From VRUE01 sp963716735 (GTDB lineage: Bacteria > Actinomycetota > Thermoleophilia > Solirubrobacterales > 70-9): a stretch of DNA of 64,000 bases. The stretch spans positions 1,922,001 through 1,986,000 of the forward strand of contig OY970321.1 of the NCBI GenBank assembly GCA_963716735.1, given 5' to 3'. The notes under the pieces are model-generated. The model saw nothing but the letters and a program-made list of their open reading frames with translations. It had not been told where the DNA came from and did no database searches. Shown one piece after another: positions 62,801-64,000 of the stretch; the stretch's first letter is position 1; the number at the start of each line of letters is the position of its first letter. A program made the translations under genes and the position numbers.

Positions 62801-63535
62801 TCGTTCTCCTATCGGGCAAGCGACTCCGCGGGCGCCTACGCGACCGCGAACGTCGCCCTGACGGTCGCCGAGCCGCCATCGGCGTCCATATCCACCCCGC
62901 TCGATGGCGGTGCTTACGTGCAGGGCCAGGTCGTGAACGCGGACTTCTCCTGCGCTGACGGGCTCGGCGGCCCGGGGATCTCCTCCTGCGCCGGCAGCGT
63001 CGCCGACGGTGCGGCGATCGACACGTCGGCCGTCGGCAGCCACACGTTCACCGTTGCCGCGACCTCGAAAGACGGGCTCGAGGGCCAGGTGAGCGTCGCC
63101 TACACGGTCGACGCGCCGGCGCCTGTACCCCCGGTCGAGCCGCCCGGCCCGCCGCCCGTAGTCGAGTCGCCGATCCCGCCGCTCGCGGCCGCGATCAGGA
63201 CCGCACGCGCGGTGGTCGCGCACGGCAGAGTCGAGGTCATGCTCTCCTGCAGCGGAGGTGCGCCAGGAAGCGCCTGCGCAGGGACCCTGTCGCTGTCATC
63301 TGCCCGCACCCACTACCGGGTGGGAAGCGGCAAGACGCGGCCCGTCGCAGTCCGGCTGGGCGCCACGACGTTGCGGCGCCTCGGCAGCGCCCCCGACCGC
63401 ACCCTCCGCGTGCGGGCGACCGCGACCGCGGTCGACAGTCAGAGCACGAGCCGCGTGCTCGTGCTGCGGCTCGGCGTTCATACTCGCCGCAGTGCCAGAT
63501 CGTCTGTTCGAAAGCGAGGCGGACCGTTCCCCTGA
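59900..63535 (+). CDS. Secreted metzincin metalloprotease with FN3, Gly-rich and cadherin/Ig-like domains
   Basis: The 1211-residue protein uses a TTG start at 59900 and has a signal peptide (to about residue 38). The catalytic domain carries HELGHNLGLLHAG with His254, His258 and His264, a zinc site of gametolysin (M11)-like metzincins, and DAMGN as a possible Met-turn. Two near-identical FN3 domains follow (VQLQWVASSDDFGVDHYVVF and VQLQWAASTDNLAVDHYVVF). Next come a glycine-rich lectin-like region (about 640-890), a cadherin-like segment (SPSGDPLSA.. PTHGSLTLDGDGSFTYAPDP) and an Ig-like end. It probably degrades or remodels extracellular polymers. Confidence 0.85.
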   Translation: MPDHTREGRESTIAGRLVLLCAALACLLGLCCRPAEAAVTRSGTLQATVLDDFQSGHSETRYSLRSGEHETTLQPTELAAEPGDRVAVTGEVRGDRLVGTVRTTSGNAQAQAISPGPRKTAVLLFTFAGEPAEPWSPAESRSEVFTAANSVSAFYEEESYGEISLTGKLRSDGDVFGWLTLNTPRAGCPFETWRNAAAEAAVDAGIDLTGYQHVIYEFPHQSSCGTVLGIADLSGSSVMINGNFFGTRRQTTIHELGHNLGLLHAGSWTCMAGGERVQISSTCSTSEYGDPFDAMGNIAMRHNNGWNLAKLGILKPENVETIETSGDYSVRSALNPTIQPSVLRIPRVRDDEGDVTSWYYLEIRQAGGVFENVTDATTSGVSIRATDVGLSPETLLLDADPATATFQDAPLGVGEVFDGGPVRITTLSAGGGNATVSIELDEEPPTPPSDLTATGGLAGVQLQWVASSDDFGVDHYVVFRDGSEVEATTGTSFFDSLAPVGEHEYVVYAVDASGNRSAASDPATATVEPDEEPPTAPADLTATVGPEGVQLQWAASTDNLAVDHYVVFRDGSQIGIPAGTSLLDSLAPVGQREYIVYAEDAAGNRSAPSLPVTEMVPVVSGPACANGFCGLTFRYTGAEATWTVPPGVSGAEFTVEGARGGSASPQSLNGRGGRVVSTLGPLTTGEEAALSVGGAGRPDAEGGTGGFNGGGDGALGGGGGGFSSVRIDSTLMLLAGGGGGDGSKGLNSSAAGEPAGGAGGRGGQAGTAGLPGVATEAQGATLGRGSGGGPGGSGGAGGAGGTVTGSSACAGGADAGALGAPGGSFTGGGGQAAAGGGGGGGYVGGGQGGGGAGDACGSRAGSGGGGGGSSYAAPGLSPQFTSGFRRGDGQISITYSNPISATPRSYVTEPGQELVVGAGAGVLSGASGPSGDPLSASVESPPTHGSLTLDGDGSFTYAPDPGYAGADSFSYRASDSAGAYATANVALTVAEPPSASISTPLDGGAYVQGQVVNADFSCADGLGGPGISSCAGSVADGAAIDTSAVGSHTFTVAATSKDGLEGQVSVAYTVDAPAPVPPVEPPGPPPVVESPIPPLAAAIRTARAVVAHGRVEVMLSCSGGAPGSACAGTLSLSSARTHYRVGSGKTRPVAVRLGATTLRRLGSAPDRTLRVRATATAVDSQSTSRVLVLRLGVHTRRSARSSVRKRGGPFP

Positions 63536-64000
63536 GGCGGTGGCGGCTGACGCGCCGCTGGCGGTGCGGATGCGACCGCGCTCGCTCGATGAGCTCGTCG
63601 GGCAGGAGCATGTGCTTGGCGAGGGGTCGGCTCTGAGGACCGCGATTGAAAGCGGGCATCCTCACTCGGCGATCTTGTACGGGCCACCTGGGTCTGGGAA
63701 GACGACGCTGGCGCGGATTGCGGCTGCCGCGGCCGACGGGGCCTTCGAGGAGCAGTCGGCCGTCAATGCCGGGAAAGCCGAGATCCGCGGGGTGATCGAG
63801 CGGGCACGTGAGCGGCGAGGGGCCAATGGGCGGCACACCGTCTTGTTTCTGGATGAGATCCATCGCTTCAACAAGGCGCAGCAGGATGCGTTACTGCCGG
63901 CGGTGGAGGAGGGGTTGCTTACGCTGATCGGGGCGACCACGGAGAACCCCTACTTCGAGGTCAACTCGGCGCTGCTCTCGCGCTGCCAGATATACGAGCT
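63492..64000 (+). CDS. rarA: Replication-associated recombination protein RarA/MgsA, N-terminal part
   Basis: The frame begins at GTG 63492 and runs off the window edge (169 codons). It starts VPDRLFESEADRSPEAVAAD, then LAVRMRPRSLDELVGQEHVL, Walker A GPPGSGKTT (about 64-72), Walker B FLDEIHRFNKAQQDALLPAV and GATTENPYFEVNSALLSRC, all typical of RarA, an AAA+ ATPase acting at stalled forks. The GTG start gives the usual N-terminal lead, and makes a 44-bp overlap with the metalloprotease gene. Its lower GC-skewed codons in places may only reflect local variation. Confidence 0.93.
   Translation, partial: MPDRLFESEADRSPEAVAADAPLAVRMRPRSLDELVGQEHVLGEGSALRTAIESGHPHSAILYGPPGSGKTTLARIAAAAADGAFEEQSAVNAGKAEIRGVIERARERRGANGRHTVLFLDEIHRFNKAQQDALLPAVEEGLLTLIGATTENPYFEVNSALLSRCQIYE

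Overview
The window is a high-GC chromosomal segment, most likely from an actinobacterium of the class Thermoleophilia (Solirubrobacterales-like). The basis is actinobacterial gene content and large secreted NHL/beta-propeller proteins with collagen-like partners, a style common in that group. Taxonomy is inferred from gene style only; no rRNA gene is present.

Layout. 1-3528 (-) is a response regulator / histidine kinase / HtrA-like protease operon running into a trehalose synthase cut by the window edge. 3.6-11.7 kb holds thiL, membrane and envelope genes (flippase-like protein, GT-C mannosyltransferase, class A PBP, MscS, CPBP protease, L,D-transpeptidase) and an unusual class II tRNA-like gene at 10513-10601. 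11722-12760 is an intact IS481-type insertion with a 6-bp target duplication. A Fic protein and pyrE follow.

14.7-25.1 kb and 46.7-57.3 kb carry exoprotein modules. Modules A (+) and C (+) are duplicates: collagen-like protein, ~1330-residue NHL/propeller protein, ~950-residue secreted protein. Module B (-) is a shorter relative. Module C is preceded by three tandem TetR-family regulators and two copies of an 8-bp palindrome.

25.3-32.2 kb is an integrative region at tRNA-Arg(CCT). A decayed tyrosine integrase ends inside the tRNA. Three near-exact 45-bp copies of the tRNA 5' half, plus one degenerate copy, separate small toxin-antitoxin or defence-type units. A frameshifted yceH follows.

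32.9-36.5 kb (-) is a tlpA-nfeD-slipin-galT-hypothetical operon. 36.7-39.2 kb is a large SF2 helicase. 39.2-46.2 kb (-) is a cytochrome c maturation / tetrapyrrole operon: ccmA, ccmB, ccmC, ccmD-like, hemA, hemC, a cobA-hemD fusion, then birA. Long palindromes sit inside or between several of these genes; one family is shared with thiL.

57.3-64 kb has an XRE/nucleotidyltransferase pair flanked by a duplicated aldehyde dehydrogenase 3' end, the dehydrogenase, a secreted metzincin with accessory domains, and the start of rarA.

Limits: no searches were run. Family calls rest on motifs read by eye. Frameshifts in the integrase, one nucleotidyltransferase and yceH may be decay or sequencing indels.
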